Positions 8,495-22,323 are shown, numbered from the stretch's first letter. The stretch: DNA of 64,000 bases from Neisseria weaveri (GCF_900638685.1 NZ_LR134533.1:1116001-1180000), one strand, 5' to 3'. Program-made: numbers and translations. Notes: generated by a model from the sequence alone, not told the origin.

Positions 8495-9091
8495 ATGAAA
8501 CAGACACTTACCGCTTTATCCCTTCTCTGTACCGCTTTACTCAGCCACCAAGCTGCGGCTGCCGAAACCTACATTTGCGAATCAGACGGACGCGCCGTCT
8601 TCAGCCCGACCAAAATCAACAAAAACTGCCACATATCCTACATGAGCGGCAGCAACACCGAAGACCGGCTGGAAACCATATTCGATATTTCCGCATCCGA
8701 CATCGCCGCACATAAAAAACCCGATTGGATGACTCAAGACGATGACATCAAAATCCTACCGACAACGCGCGATACCAGCGTAACCAATACCGCATTGGCC
8801 GCCTCTCCCCGCATGAATATCAGACTGCGCAACCAACCTTTACCGAAAACACGCATCAGCAAACCGGTATCCGCCCCTGTCATTGCTCCGCCGCCCGCCA
8901 AACCTCAGTTAACCCGCAAACAGATTCTGCAAAGCGAAATCCGCAACGAGCAAGCCGCATTGGTACGCGCCCAAGCCCAGCTCAATGTCGCCCGTAAAAA
9001 AGGCAACAAGGCCACCATCATCCAACTCGAACAAGCCATTAAAGACAGACAGGCCAATATCCGCGCCATCCAAAGCGAAATGAGCCGTTAA
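8495..9091 (+). CDS. Hypothetical exported protein with C-terminal coiled coil
   Basis: I do not recognise a named family. The 198-residue product starts with a clear signal peptide (MKQTLTALSLLCTALLSHQA, cleaved near AAAA). The mature N-terminus has two cysteines about 18 residues apart (YICES... KNCHIS) that could form a disulfide. A proline-rich linker (VSAPVIAPPPAKPQL, about residue 125-140) is followed by a predicted coiled coil rich in Q, A, E and R up to the end. The arrangement resembles small periplasmic structural proteins. A single uptake sequence follows the stop. Confidence 0.8.
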   Translation: MKQTLTALSLLCTALLSHQAAAAETYICESDGRAVFSPTKINKNCHISYMSGSNTEDRLETIFDISASDIAAHKKPDWMTQDDDIKILPTTRDTSVTNTALAASPRMNIRLRNQPLPKTRISKPVSAPVIAPPPAKPQLTRKQILQSEIRNEQAALVRAQAQLNVARKKGNKATIIQLEQAIKDRQANIRAIQSEMSR

Positions 9092-9209
9092 GCCCGAATT
9101 TTCAGACGGCCTCACAGTAAAGCAAACCGTCTTTTCCACACCCGGCAAGGCGCAGCACAACCCAAACGTACTGCGCCATATTTTTGCCTGAAAATCCACT
9201 AAATACCGT

Positions 9210-9215
9210 TATAAT
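9210..9215 (+). promoter_or_regulatory. Possible -10 element of fhs
   Basis: A perfect TATAAT lies 36 bp upstream of the fhs start. No good -35 hexamer sits at the right spacing, so this is tentative. Confidence 0.35.
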
Positions 9216-9250
9216 AAGCGCATTGCCAACCCTCAACTCGGGATTCAATC

Positions 9251-10927
9251 ATGACCTATAAAACCGATGCAGAAATTGCCCAATCTTCCACCATGCGCCC
9301 GATTGGCGAAATCGCCGCCAAACTCGGCCTAACCGAAAAACAATTCGAGCCTTACGGCCACTATAAAGCCAAAATCAACCCGGCCGACGCATTCGCACTG
9401 CCGAAGAAACAAGGCCGTCTGATTTTAGTAACCGCCATCAACCCAACCCCGGCCGGCGAAGGCAAAACCACCGTTACCATCGGCTTGGCCGATGCATTGC
9501 GCTACATCGGCAAAGACTCCGTGATTGCCTTACGCGAACCCTCACTCGGCCCCGTATTCGGCGTCAAAGGCGGTGCGGCAGGCGGCGGTTATTCGCAAGT
9601 TTTGCCGATGGAAGACATCAACCTGCACTTCACCGGCGACTTTCATGCCATCGGCGCTGCCAACAACTTATTGGCAGCCATGTTGGACAACCATATTTAT
9701 CAAGGCAACGCCCTAAATATCGATCCCAAACGCGTATTATGGCGCCGTGTTGTCGATATGAACGACCGCCAACTGCGCAACATCATCGACGGCATGGGCA
9801 AACCCACCGACGGCGTGATGCGCCCCGACGGCTTCGATATTACCGTTGCATCCGAAGTAATGGCCGTATTCTGCTTGGCCAAAGACTTAATCGACCTGAA
9901 AGAACGCCTGGGCAATATTTTGGTTGCCTATTCCAAAGACGGCAGCCCGGTTTACGCCCGCGACCTGAAAGCCAATGGTGCTATGGCGGCTCTATTGAAA
10001 GACGCCATCAAACCCAATTTGGTACAAACCATCGCCGGCACGCCCGCATTGGTACACGGCGGACCGTTTGCCAACATCGCCCACGGCTGTAATTCCGTTA
10101 CCGCCACCCGTTTGGCACGCCATTTAGGCGATTATGCCGTTACCGAAGCCGGATTCGGCGCAGACTTAGGTGCGGAAAAATTCTGCGACATCAAATGCCG
10201 TCTGGCCGAAATGAAACCAGATGCCGCCGTCGTGGTCGCTACCGTACGGGCTTTAAAATACAACGGCGGCGTAGAGCGCACCAATCTGGGCGAAGAAAAT
10301 CTAGAAGCATTGAAAAAAGGTCTGCCCAACTTGCTCAAACACATCAGCAACCTGAAAAACGTATTCGGTCTGCCTGTTGTGGTTGCACTAAACCGCTTCG
10401 TTTCCGATACCGATGCCGAACTGTCTCTGATTCAGACGGCCTGTGCCGAACACGGCGTAGAAGTATCACTGGCCGAAGTTTGGGGCAAAGGCGGTGCCGG
10501 CGGCGCGGATTTAGCACACAAAGTAGTCAACGCCATTGAAAACCAACCCAACAATTTCCAATTTGCTTACGAAACCGATCAAAGCATTCCCGAAAAAATC
10601 CGTGCCATTGCCCAAAAAATCTACGGTGCAGAAGATGTCGATTTCAGCTCTGAAGCTTTGGCCGAAATTGCCTCCCTTGAAAAACTGGGCTTAGACAAAC
10701 TGCCAATCTGTATGGCGAAAACCCAATATTCATTGAGCGACGATGCCAAACTGTTAGGCTGTCCGCAAGGCTTCCGCATTACCGTACGTGGCATTACCGT
10801 ATCCGCCGGCGCAGGCTTTATCGTGGCACTGTGCGGAAACATGATGAAAATGCCCGGCCTACCGAAAGTACCGGCAGCAGAGAAAATCGATGTCGATGCC
10901 AACGGTGTCATCCGCGGATTATTCTAA
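9251..10927 (+). CDS. fhs: Formate-tetrahydrofolate ligase
   Basis: This enzyme makes 10-formyltetrahydrofolate from formate, ATP and tetrahydrofolate, feeding one-carbon metabolism. The 558-residue length is standard for the family. The phosphate-binding loop [18 protein letters not shown] lies near residues 66-83, and the [31 protein letters not shown] and ALNRF blocks are intact. The gene is monocistronic and followed by an inverted uptake-sequence hairpin. Confidence 0.97.
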   Translation: MTYKTDAEIAQSSTMRPIGEIAAKLGLTEKQFEPYGHYKAKINPADAFALPKKQGRLILVTAINPTPAGEGKTTVTIGLADALRYIGKDSVIALREPSLGPVFGVKGGAAGGGYSQVLPMEDINLHFTGDFHAIGAANNLLAAMLDNHIYQGNALNIDPKRVLWRRVVDMNDRQLRNIIDGMGKPTDGVMRPDGFDITVASEVMAVFCLAKDLIDLKERLGNILVAYSKDGSPVYARDLKANGAMAALLKDAIKPNLVQTIAGTPALVHGGPFANIAHGCNSVTATRLARHLGDYAVTEAGFGADLGAEKFCDIKCRLAEMKPDAAVVVATVRALKYNGGVERTNLGEENLEALKKGLPNLLKHISNLKNVFGLPVVVALNRFVSDTDAELSLIQTACAEHGVEVSLAEVWGKGGAGGADLAHKVVNAIENQPNNFQFAYETDQSIPEKIRAIAQKIYGAEDVDFSSEALAEIASLEKLGLDKLPICMAKTQYSLSDDAKLLGCPQGFRITVRGITVSAGAGFIVALCGNMMKMPGLPKVPAAEKIDVDANGVIRGLF

Positions 10928-10961
10928 GTATTTCTGGTTTTTAATATTTCTTTTACAAACA

Positions 10962-10987
10962 AGGCCGTCTGAAATTTCAGACGGCCT
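10962..10987 (+). terminator. Inverted-DUS hairpin after fhs
   Basis: A perfect palindrome of two uptake sequences lies 34 bp after the fhs stop. Confidence 0.75.
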
Positions 10988-11240
10988 CTAATCCCAACAC
11001 ATTACCCCTATCTCCAAACACAATAAAAATAACTTCCTTGTTCTAACTAACCCGCCAACCCAACCCGATTCCCCCATACCGATCACCCACCCGCCGTTAA
11101 CCAGCACCCATATCCGCCAACACCCCCACTATCTTTACCCACCAACGGCAAACGGCAAACCGATATTAATAGATAGACACACTCAAATCTTTTTATAGAC
11201 GGCCTAACCCTTTTCAGACGGCCCAACCCCATACAAACAA
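10988..11240. other. C-rich, gene-free stretch before comEA
   Basis: This 253-bp stretch has no plausible gene. It is unusually rich in CCC and CCAAC runs on the plus strand and contains two partial uptake sequences near 11196-11222. It separates convergent fhs and comEA. Confidence 0.5.
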
Positions 11241-11260
11241 AGCCGCCCCTAAGGACGGCT
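11241..11260 (-). terminator. Terminator hairpin after comEA
   Basis: The stem AGCCG.CC / GG.CGGCT closes a 4-base loop with one internal mismatch. Read on the minus strand it is followed by a T-rich run. It lies about 63 bp after the comEA stop. Confidence 0.65.
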
Positions 11261-11323
11261 TCTCCGACAGATACGTACCAACCCGGTACGCCCCCGGACA
11301 GACTGCGCGGACCCTCCGTCCGC

Positions 11324-11629
11324 TTAAGGTTTTTTGCTTCCGTCTTTCTTCGCCAGCGGCTTCGCCTCCTTCTTCTTCACCTCCGCCACCGTCGCCTCAT
11401 CCTTCAGACGGCCGTACACGCCTTCGCCTATCCCCTTCACCTTCTTCAAGTCCTCCACCGCTTTGAACGGACCGTTCGCACTGCGGTAGGCCACAATCGC
11501 CTCCGCCTTCGCCGGACCGATACCCGGCAGCGCCTTCAATTCCTCCGCCGTTGCGGTGTTGATGTTCACCGCCGCCAAGGACAGCGCCGACAGCAGCACT
11601 CCGGCCAAACCCAACAGATATCGTTTCAT
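11324..11629 (-). CDS. comEA: Competence DNA-binding protein ComEA (ComE)
   Basis: This 101-residue periplasmic protein has a signal peptide ([20 protein letters not shown]) followed by a helix-hairpin-helix DNA-binding domain ([20 protein letters not shown], with a second turn [12 protein letters not shown]) and a basic Lys-rich tail. In neisserial transformation ComE binds incoming double-stranded DNA in the periplasm. Its position next to an rRNA operon is the known arrangement in Neisseria, where several rRNA operons each carry a comE copy. A DUS core lies within its coding sequence near 11405. Confidence 0.93.
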   Translation of the reverse strand: MKRYLLGLAGVLLSALSLAAVNINTATAEELKALPGIGPAKAEAIVAYRSANGPFKAVEDLKKVKGIGEGVYGRLKDEATVAEVKKKEAKPLAKKDGSKKP

Positions 11630-11887
11630 CGTCTTCCCCTTTCTTAAATCCGGTTGGCATCACGGTGCGCTTCCGGCATCGGTATGCAGAAACCGCACCT
11701 CAAGCCGTCTATCATAAAGAGATTCCGGTTCGGATTCAACCGTTTTATTCATTTCGGAAACTGTTACTCTAATTATCCAACACCGGACGGGGCTTCCGCC
11801 ACGTTTTCACCACCTCACGGCCGTTTGCAGCACCCGCCCGCACGATAAGGACGGCACAGCACAGAAGAGAAGGTATGCAAATGAAGA
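11630..11887. other. Spacer between comEA and the rRNA operon
   Basis: I see no convincing gene here. Transcription of comEA on the minus strand should start within it or read through from the rRNA operon. Confidence 0.4.
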
Positions 11888-11917
11888 AACCCCTGACGGC
11901 AAATGCAGTCAGGGGTT
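11888..11917 (-). terminator. rRNA operon terminator
   Basis: A strong hairpin (AACCCCTGAC ... GTCAGGGGTT, 10-bp perfect stem) lies directly after 5S on the minus strand and is followed there by TTTCTTC. Confidence 0.85.
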
Positions 11918-11929
11918 CGGAATGGGTGT

Positions 11930-12041
11930 CTGGCAGTGACCTACTTTCACATGGGTATCCACACTATCATCGGCGCTGAGTCGTTTCACGGTCCTGTTCG
12001 GGATGGGAAGGCGTGGGACCAACTCGCTATGGCCGCCAGAC
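11930..12041 (-). rRNA. rrf: 5S ribosomal RNA
   Basis: Read on the minus strand, the sequence begins GTCTGGCGGCCATAGCGAG and contains the conserved CCCATCCCGAAC block. The ends pair as the 5S helix I (GTCTGGC / GCCAGAC). Length is about 112 nt. It is the last gene of the rRNA operon. Confidence 0.93.
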
Positions 12042-12119
12042 GTAAACTGTACAAATCGGTAAGCCGTCCGAATTACTTGAATTCAGAACCAACAATCAAT
12101 ATTCGGTAATGTTTGTATC

Positions 12120-12136
12120 GTATCCTGTCAGGATAC
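12120..12136. repeat. Perfect short palindrome in the 23S-5S spacer
   Basis: GTATCCTGTCAGGATAC is a perfect inverted repeat (7-bp arms) in the 23S-5S spacer and may be a processing hairpin. Confidence 0.6.
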
Positions 12137-12151
12137 AGTAAGCTTTCATCT

Positions 12152-12177
12152 GAAGTTCTTCAAATGATAGAGTCAAG
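12152..12177 (-). ncRNA. 23S processing stem, 3' arm
   Basis: This 26-base arm is nearly perfectly complementary to 15049-15074 on the other side of 23S. The two arms bring the 23S ends together and form the expected RNase III substrate in the precursor. Confidence 0.8.
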
Positions 12178-15048
<2,871 letters not shown>

Positions 15049-15050
<2 letters not shown>

Positions 15051-15074
15051 TGACTCTATCATTTCAAGAACCTC
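15049..15074 (-). ncRNA. 23S processing stem, 5' arm
   Basis: This arm is complementary to 12152-12177 with two mismatches and is the partner in the 23S precursor stem. Confidence 0.8.
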
Positions 15075-15311
15075 TCTGACTTCGTTGTTTCGGCGTTGAC
15101 TACCTACGCAACTTGAAGTCTCTACTTTGACAAAGCTTACTGCTTGTTGTGTACCGAACTGTGCCTTTTGTATTTCACAGTCCGGTCGATACAATCATCA
15201 CCCAAATACTGTTCGTTTACTCCCTACTATTTAAAGTAGTAAGTAATCTGTTGCATCAGCTTACTTACAGGGTAAACCAACATTTTCTTTGTTTGTTGAT
15301 TTCGGCTTTCC

Positions 15312-15327
15312 AATTTGTTAAAGATCG
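15312..15327 (-). promoter_or_regulatory. boxA-like antitermination site in the 16S-23S spacer
   Basis: On the minus strand the spacer reads GATCTTTAACAAATTGG, which is close to the bacterial boxA consensus (TGCTCTTTAACA). It is the expected second boxA upstream of 23S. Confidence 0.6.
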
Positions 15328-15468
15328 TATGCTTAGAAGATTTTTTTCTTCACTTCGCAAATCAAAACGAGCTAGCTATTATAGCACTTGACTTGTTAAA
15401 GTCAATAAACTTGTTAAGTATACTTTACTTAATATACTTAACCAGCCAACTTGTTTTGATTTGGGAAG

Positions 15469-15544
15469 TGGTGGAGGCAAACGGGATCGAACCGATGACC
15501 CCCTGCTTGCAAAGCAGGTGCTCTACCAACTGAGCTATGCCCCC
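15469..15544 (-). tRNA. tRNA-Ala (anticodon TGC)
   Basis: The minus-strand 76-mer begins GGGGGCATAGCTCAG and ends in an encoded CCACCA. It has a TTTGCAA anticodon loop with anticodon TGC and a GGTTCGATCC T-arm. It lies in the 16S-23S spacer, as is usual for rRNA operons. Confidence 0.97.
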
Positions 15545-15574
15545 ATTGTAGATGGCTCAACCTAACCTGTCGTT

Positions 15575-15651
<77 letters not shown>

Positions 15652-15689
15652 AAGGCCTTTGTTTTCTTCCTTGCTTCTTTAAATACAGT

Positions 15690-15707
15690 TTACCGATAAG
15701 TGTGAGT
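15690..15707 (-). ncRNA. 16S processing stem, 3' arm
   Basis: The 18 bases TTACCGATAAGTGTGAGT are a perfect inverted copy of 17364-17381 in the 16S leader. They form the RNase III stem around 16S. Confidence 0.8.
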
Positions 15708-15728
15708 ACAACCAAACCTCTTTTTCTC

Positions 15729-17272
<1,544 letters not shown>

Positions 17273-17363
17273 AATCTCTAACTTTTTAACTTCTGGTCTG
17301 CTTCAAAGAAACCGACAAAAATTTTATCTTGTCTGTTTTTGTCGCAGTGTGAGGCTCAATTGC

Positions 17364-17381
17364 ACTCACACTTATCGGTAA
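17364..17381 (-). ncRNA. 16S processing stem, 5' arm
   Basis: This is a perfect inverted copy of 15690-15707. It lies in the leader between boxA and 16S. Confidence 0.8.
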
Positions 17382-17387
17382 TCTGTT

Positions 17388-17400
17388 TGTTAAAGAGCGG
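17388..17400 (-). promoter_or_regulatory. boxA antitermination site of the rRNA leader
   Basis: On the minus strand it reads CCGCTCTTTAACA, 11 of 12 matches to the rrn boxA (TGCTCTTTAACA), just downstream of the promoter. It is expected to recruit the NusB/S10 antitermination complex. Confidence 0.85.
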
Positions 17401-17406
17401 AGCAGA

Positions 17407-17434
17407 ATTATACACCACCAAAACATCTTGTCAA
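17407..17434 (-). promoter_or_regulatory. rRNA operon promoter
   Basis: On the minus strand a perfect -35 TTGACA (17429-17434) and a perfect -10 TATAAT (17407-17412) are separated by 16 bp. This is the strongest promoter visible in the window. Confidence 0.9.
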
Positions 17435-17795
17435 TACCCGGCCTCAAAAAACTTAAAACCAATCATCAACTGTGGTATAATCTTCTGTTCTTTTTGCTTC
17501 ACCGCGTCAGCAGCGAAGAACCGAACTATACGCCAACAAAAAACAATCGTCAACCAAAAAAACTAACAAAAATACTAAAAATCAGACAAACCCCTATTTA
17601 TTATCGGTTTTTATTTTTAACAAACAGAAAAACTTCATCAAAACAGAAGTAGGAAACTTGTATCGCTAACAATAGCAATCTGTGTTCCATACGGACAATT
17701 CTATAATTCTTGCCGTACGCAGAGACTCCAAGCTTTGCCTGACACTTCTAATTTACACAATCAGTCTATCTATGCCTTGTGACTTGACTGCGGTG
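17435..17795. other. AT-rich region upstream of the rRNA promoter
   Basis: This 361-bp stretch holds no convincing gene. The A/T tracts next to the promoter could act as an UP element. A TGTGGTATAAT sequence near 17471 on the plus strand resembles an extended -10, but it has no gene downstream. Confidence 0.5.
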
Positions 17796-18380
17796 TTATT
17801 TCATCAAATTTTTCAATGCCAATCGAACACCTTCTCCTACTTCAGTGCCCGCCGGAATGTCTTTTACAGCACCTTTTGCTTCGCGCTCACTATAACCCAA
17901 AGCCAAAAGCGTACTGATAATATCGTCAGTTTCATCGTTCGGTACTGCCTGGGCAAATAAACCGGCATCTAGGTTTGCCGTAATCAATTTACCTCTCAGC
18001 TCCAATACCATGCGTTCAGCGGTTTTTTTACCGATTCCCGGTACAGCCGACAATCTTTTTAAATCTTCTTGAGCTACAGCTTGTGCCAGTTCTTCCGAGT
18101 TCATTGCGGATAAAATACCCAACGCTGTTTTTGCTCCGATACCGCTGACTTTAATCAGTTGCCGAAATGTGGCTCTTTCAGTTGAAGTTGCAAACCCAAA
18201 CAATAAATGTGCATCTTCGCGCACAATCAGTTGCGTATAAACCTGTACGGATTCATTGAGGGCAGGTAAGGTATAAAATGTCTGCATGGAAACATCGACT
18301 TCATAGCCTACTCCGTTAACATCTATAACGATTTGAGGAGGTATTTTTTCAATCAGTTTGCCGGATAATCTGCTAATCAT
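17796..18380 (-). CDS. ruvA: Holliday junction helicase subunit RuvA
   Basis: RuvA (194 residues) binds four-way junctions as a tetramer and loads the RuvB motor for branch migration. The N-terminal OB-fold starts [20 protein letters not shown]. Two helix-hairpin-helix motifs follow ([13 protein letters not shown] near residue 73 and [12 protein letters not shown] near 108), and a C-terminal RuvB-contacting domain contains [13 protein letters not shown]. No ruvC or ruvB is adjacent. Confidence 0.97.
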   Translation of the reverse strand: MISRLSGKLIEKIPPQIVIDVNGVGYEVDVSMQTFYTLPALNESVQVYTQLIVREDAHLLFGFATSTERATFRQLIKVSGIGAKTALGILSAMNSEELAQAVAQEDLKRLSAVPGIGKKTAERMVLELRGKLITANLDAGLFAQAVPNDETDDIISTLLALGYSEREAKGAVKDIPAGTEVGEGVRLALKNLMK

Positions 18381-18423
18381 TTGTATTCCATTGCTGGGTA
18401 TTGTTGTGTTGAGTAAAGTGCTT

Positions 18424-18452
18424 ATTATACTTAGGGCAAAGAGAGATTGAAA
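18424..18452 (-). promoter_or_regulatory. Possible ruvA promoter
   Basis: On the minus strand a perfect TATAAT (18424-18429) lies 17 bp after a weak -35 (TTTCAA), about 45 bp upstream of the ruvA start. Confidence 0.45.
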
Positions 18453-18486
18453 TTCAGACGGCCTGCGTATTCACAGGCCGTCTGAA
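18453..18486 (-). terminator. Inverted-DUS hairpin after rlpA
   Basis: Two facing 13-base uptake-sequence arms are separated by an 8-base loop, 20 bp after the rlpA stop on the minus strand. Confidence 0.75.
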
Positions 18487-18505
18487 AATATTCACGATGC
18501 TTTGA

Positions 18506-19372
18506 TTAAATTGCCGTCTGAACTTGGTTTTTCATTGCATCTGCTTGGGTTTGTTTGTTAAACGGTCCCATGCGTACTACATATTGATTCTTCTGTTTAA
18601 CCATAATTACTTTGTGGTTACTGTCGGCAGATTTCAAATGGTTTTGGGTTTTGCCGAGATAGCTTTTGGCTTCTTTTTCGCTGGCGAAACTTTTCAGGCT
18701 GACGTAAATATTGCGTGAGCCGTTTTTAGCCACATTTTCTTGTATTCCTTTTTGCAAATGTTCTTTAGCACCCGGAATAATTTGCTCTACGCGTACATTT
18801 GCCGTGCCTTGGCTGAGAAAGCCGAGTTTGTGTGCAGCAGCTTTGGAAACGTCGATAATGCGGTTGCCGTGGAAGGGGCCACGGTCGTTAATGCGCACGA
18901 TAACGGTTTTTCCGTTAGATAAATTGGTTACTTTAGCGTAACTGGGGATGGGAAGGGTTTTGTGTGCGGCGGTCATCATGTTCATGTCGAACCGCTCGCC
19001 GTTAGAGGTTTTACGGCCATGGAATTGGCTGCCATACCAAGATGCTCTGCCCGTTTGATTAAAGCTGGCTACTTTTTGAATAGGGTAATAGCGTTTACCT
19101 GCCACTTTATAGCTGAGATTGGCGCTTTTATGCAGTTTTTCCGCCTTTACTGCAGCGTTGGGAACCAATGCCGCATCGGCTTTAGTTTTGCCTACGGCTG
19201 TTCGGATACCGTCGGAGCCGGCAGATGCTGGGTTGAGGAAAAACGTACCGAGTGCCAATGCGGCAAACGTACCTGTGAAGAAAGTATTTTTGGCTTTAGT
19301 CAAAACGGGTTCCAATTCTTGAGTTAATAACGCAGTGTTCCGGTTGTTATTATTATGATATGGAACAAACAT
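18506..19372 (-). CDS. rlpA: Septal ring lytic transglycosylase RlpA family, with SPOR domain
   Basis: This 288-residue exported protein has the double-psi beta-barrel RlpA domain (GRASWYGSQFHGRKTSNGER through VRINDRGPFHGNRIIDVSKA, about residues 108-190) and a C-terminal SPOR domain (NIYVSLKSFASEKEAKSYL to the end) that would target septal peptidoglycan. No lipobox cysteine is visible, whereas E. coli RlpA is a lipoprotein. The first 23 residues (MFVPYHNNNNRNTALL...) look unlike a signal peptide. A TTG 23 codons downstream, preceded by TTGGAACC, would give a textbook signal peptide (TKAKNTFFTGTFAALALG), so the true start may lie there. Confidence 0.9.
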   Translation of the reverse strand: MFVPYHNNNNRNTALLTQELEPVLTKAKNTFFTGTFAALALGTFFLNPASAGSDGIRTAVGKTKADAALVPNAAVKAEKLHKSANLSYKVAGKRYYPIQKVASFNQTGRASWYGSQFHGRKTSNGERFDMNMMTAAHKTLPIPSYAKVTNLSNGKTVIVRINDRGPFHGNRIIDVSKAAAHKLGFLSQGTANVRVEQIIPGAKEHLQKGIQENVAKNGSRNIYVSLKSFASEKEAKSYLGKTQNHLKSADSNHKVIMVKQKNQYVVRMGPFNKQTQADAMKNQVQTAI

Positions 19373-19473
19373 CCCGAGAACGAATGCAAGGTTTCATCCA
19401 GCTGCTGTCAAAATCGGGACGTTTTTTTTCAGACGGCCTTTTAAATAAAGCGGTTTATTACCGGCAATATATT

Positions 19474-19938
19474 TTAAAGTCCGCCTTGAAAATCGTTTTG
19501 CCGCCATGCTTCAAACAGCATTACGGCCACTGTATTCGACAGATTCATGCTGCGGCTTTCCGGCAGCATAGGCAGCCGCAATTTTTGTTCTTGCGGCAGA
19601 CTGTCGAGTATTTCTGCGGGTAATCCGCGTGTTTCCGGACCGAATAAAAACACATCGCCTTTTTGAAAGGCTGCTTGATCCGGACGGGCTTTCCCTTTGG
19701 TTGTTAAGGCAAAGATTCGCCTGCCGGACAACGCCTTCAGGCAATCTTCAAAATTCTCGTGTACCGTCAGTTTTGCAAACTCGTGATAATCCAGTCCGGC
19801 TCTTTTCATTTTGGTCGAATCCAGCGGGAAACCGAGAGGTTTGACCAAGTGCAAATCGGCACCGGTATTGGCGCAAAGGCGGATGATATTACCGGTATTC
19901 GGCGGGATTTCAGGTTGGTATAAAACGACAGTAAACAT
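19474..19938 (-). CDS. trmL: tRNA (cytidine(34)-2'-O)-methyltransferase TrmL
   Basis: This 154-residue SPOUT-fold methyltransferase methylates the wobble nucleotide ribose of tRNA-Leu isoacceptors. Recognisable blocks are QPEIPPNTGNIIRLCANTGA near the N-terminus, LFGPETRGLP near residue 100 and the knotted SAM-binding end LPMLPESRSMNLSNTVAV. The length is typical of TrmL. A single uptake sequence preceded by a T-tract follows the stop on the minus strand. Confidence 0.94.
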   Translation of the reverse strand: MFTVVLYQPEIPPNTGNIIRLCANTGADLHLVKPLGFPLDSTKMKRAGLDYHEFAKLTVHENFEDCLKALSGRRIFALTTKGKARPDQAAFQKGDVFLFGPETRGLPAEILDSLPQEQKLRLPMLPESRSMNLSNTVAVMLFEAWRQNDFQGGL

Positions 19939-20003
19939 ATCAAATCAATTATTTAAGGTTCACACTATGCCGTAAAACGGCAGTATCAGTCAAAAAGTTT
20001 TTT

Positions 20004-20717
20004 CTATTTTTTCCATTGCGGTCGCGCCAACGTCCAACAGAAAATCTGTTCCGCGCCCGACTTTTTCAGCGTTTGCGCCAATTCGGTTAATGTTGCGCCG
20101 GTGGTCACAACATCGTCAATTAACAATATCTTACGTCTTTCGACAACTTTATTTGCAACTTGAAAGGCTTTCACGATATTACGCTGCCGTTCGCTGCTTT
20201 TCAGCGTACTTTGCGGCGGCCTGTGCAGACGGGTAACCGTATTATGCGGTAAAACCGGAAGCCGGTAATGTCTGCCCAACAGCCTTGCCAGTTCATCGCA
20301 TTGGTTGAATCCTCTGAACAAACGCCTCTCCTTGCTCAAGGGCATGGCTAAAATGCAGTCTATCAGGCCGTCTGAAAGCCAATCGGGCGGATGGCTCTTC
20401 ATCAGCGCGGCCAAAGGCGGCAACATACTTAAATCGGCTTTATGCTTGAACGCCTGAATCATGTTGCTTAACGGGGGCTCATAATACACGCTTGCCCATA
20501 AGCGCTCAAACGGCGGAGGACGGTTTTGGCATTGGCCGCATACCGCTCCGCCCGTGCTGTGTCCCGCACAACGCGGACAGCTGTTGCCGCTATCGGTGTA
20601 TAAGTCCGACAGATCCTCTGCGCAAAACCGGCAGAGGCCGTCTGAATGATCCGAATCATGGCATAATACACATCGTTTTGCGGACAACAGTTTCCGCCAC
20701 CAAGAGAGAATGTTCAT
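20004..20717 (-). CDS. comF: ComF family phosphoribosyltransferase-like protein
   Basis: The 237-residue protein has an N-terminal cysteine cluster ([17 protein letters not shown], then [17 protein letters not shown]) likely to bind zinc. Its C-terminal phosphoribosyltransferase fold carries the PRPP loop [17 protein letters not shown] near residue 197. ComF is needed for transformation in other bacteria, probably in handling incoming single-stranded DNA. Its ATG overlaps the ATG of divergent bioH in a shared CATG. Confidence 0.92.
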   Translation of the reverse strand: MNILSWWRKLLSAKRCVLCHDSDHSDGLCRFCAEDLSDLYTDSGNSCPRCAGHSTGGAVCGQCQNRPPPFERLWASVYYEPPLSNMIQAFKHKADLSMLPPLAALMKSHPPDWLSDGLIDCILAMPLSKERRLFRGFNQCDELARLLGRHYRLPVLPHNTVTRLHRPPQSTLKSSERQRNIVKAFQVANKVVERRKILLIDDVVTTGATLTELAQTLKKSGAEQIFCWTLARPQWKK

Positions 20718-21459
20718 GCAGCAATCCGCGAAAAAAGTTTATCTGATACACGGCTGGGCGGCTAATCGTCATGTATTTGACGACTTGGTTCTGCGCCTGC
20801 CCGACAACTGGGATATAGAGACTTTAAACCTGCCCGGCCACGGTGACGCTCCGTTTGACGGACTGTTTGACGTTACGGCCACAGCCGACCTGCTGGCAGG
20901 GCAAATCAGCGAACCTGCCTACATTTTGGGCTGGTCGCTGGGCGGGTTGGTTGCGCTGCACATCGCCGCGCGGCATCCGGCCAAAACCAAAGCACTGTGC
21001 CTGACTGCCAGCTTTGCCAAATTCCAAGCCGCACCGGATTATCCCGAAGGATTGAACAATCCTGCTTTGGCCAAAATGATCGAGCTGTTCCGGCAAGACT
21101 ATCATAAATATATGAAACAGTTTCTACAGTTGCAATTTCTTTATGCAAAAGAACAGCAGTCGATATTGGAAAAAGTGCTGCCCGACATTGTCCGGCACGG
21201 TACGCCTTCGGCCTTGCAGGCCGCTTTAGATGCGTTAGCCGAAGCAGATGCACGCGGATTTCTGCCCGAAATACAGATACCCGTACAGCTGATTTTCGGC
21301 AACAAAGACAGCATCACGCCGCTTCGCATGGGCGAATACCTGCACCGCCATCTGCCGGCGAGCGAGCTGCACGTTATCGACAAAGCCGCACATGCACCGT
21401 TCCTGACACAGGCCGATACCTTTGCCGAGCTGCTGACACGCTTTGTAGAATCCCATTAA
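20716..21459 (+). CDS. bioH: Pimeloyl-ACP methyl ester esterase BioH
   Basis: This alpha/beta hydrolase ends pimeloyl synthesis by removing the methyl group added by BioC. The nucleophile elbow GWSLGG and the catalytic histidine segment [10 protein letters not shown] near residue 227 are visible, with an oxyanion [10 protein letters not shown] near the start. An ATG at 20710 is also in frame; the ATG at 20716 has the better spacing from GAGAGA. The start codon shares CATG with the divergent comF start. It is followed by bioC. Confidence 0.92.
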   Translation: MQQSAKKVYLIHGWAANRHVFDDLVLRLPDNWDIETLNLPGHGDAPFDGLFDVTATADLLAGQISEPAYILGWSLGGLVALHIAARHPAKTKALCLTASFAKFQAAPDYPEGLNNPALAKMIELFRQDYHKYMKQFLQLQFLYAKEQQSILEKVLPDIVRHGTPSALQAALDALAEADARGFLPEIQIPVQLIFGNKDSITPLRMGEYLHRHLPASELHVIDKAAHAPFLTQADTFAELLTRFVESH

Positions 21460-21467
21460 TCCGTTAT

Positions 21468-21507
21468 TTTTCAGACGGCCTGACTGCCGGAAAAGGCCGT
21501 CTGAAAA
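21468..21507 (+). terminator. Inverted-DUS hairpin between bioH and bioC
   Basis: Two facing 14-base arms enclose a 12-base loop, 9 bp after the bioH stop and 27 bp before bioC. Confidence 0.65.
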
Positions 21508-21534
21508 AATGACCTAGCCCACATAAGCCCGATA

Positions 21535-22323
21535 ATGAAAACAACCGACCGCTGGTTTATCCACCGCCGCCTGGCCGAAGACACCGACGAACGCCTGCTG
21601 CTTGTCCGCCGTACCCCGCAACATATTCTCTTGGTCGGTGCAGATGCCGACATCAGCCGTGTGTTACTGGCCGCACGTTACCCCAAAGCCACGTTCAGCG
21701 AATACGACCACCGCGCCGATTTCCTGCAAGCCGCCGCTGCCGAACGCAAAACCGGCTTTTTGGCCAAACTGACCGGCAAAGCCGTTCCCCAATTTTGCCA
21801 AAGCCTGACCGCACCGCTGCCCGAAGCGGCCGCAGATATGCTGTGGGCCAATTTAAGCCTGATTAACGCCGAAGAGCCGTTGGCCGTATTTGAAAATTGG
21901 GCGCGGGCCTTAAAAACAGACGGCCTGCTGTTTTTTACCCATTTCGGCGCAGACAGCCTGCCCGAACTGTTGCAGGGCTTGAAAGAAAAAGGCATTACCG
22001 TTGAAACGCCCATGCTGTTCGATATGCACGACATCGGCGATATGCTGTTTCATCACGGCTTTTACGATCCCGTGATGGATACCGCCAAATTGCAGCTCAA
22101 CTACCGCAACCCGTCCACACTCTGGCAGGATTTGGAAACACTCGGCCTGTGGCAGTCGCTCAAATTCGACAACGAAGCCGCCGCACGCCGTGCCGTAAAC
22201 GAAATGTTTGAACAAGGCCGGTTAAACACGCTGACCTTAGAAATCCTATACGGCCACGCCGTGAAAAAACTGGTTTTGCCGGAAGGCGAAAGTCCGGTGC
22301 AGTTTTTCCCCAAACGCCCCTAA
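21535..22323 (+). CDS. bioC: Malonyl-ACP O-methyltransferase BioC (probable)
   Basis: This 262-residue class I SAM-dependent methyltransferase starts biotin synthesis by capping malonyl-ACP. The glycine-rich SAM loop is degenerate (HILLVGADADISRVLLAARY, residues about 31-50). Motif ADMLWANLSLINAEEP near residue 99 and the GLLFFTHFGADSL segment near 130 fit BioC. The assignment gains support from the adjacent bioH, but bioF, bioA and bioB are not here. Another small-molecule methyltransferase cannot be excluded. Confidence 0.8.
   Translation: MKTTDRWFIHRRLAEDTDERLLLVRRTPQHILLVGADADISRVLLAARYPKATFSEYDHRADFLQAAAAERKTGFLAKLTGKAVPQFCQSLTAPLPEAAADMLWANLSLINAEEPLAVFENWARALKTDGLLFFTHFGADSLPELLQGLKEKGITVETPMLFDMHDIGDMLFHHGFYDPVMDTAKLQLNYRNPSTLWQDLETLGLWQSLKFDNEAAARRAVNEMFEQGRLNTLTLEILYGHAVKKLVLPEGESPVQFFPKRP

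Noticed and set aside
17465..17490. Plus-strand promoter with extended -10 (TGTGGTATAAT)
   Set aside because: It has no suitable -35 and no plus-strand gene follows for kilobases, so I kept it only as a remark.
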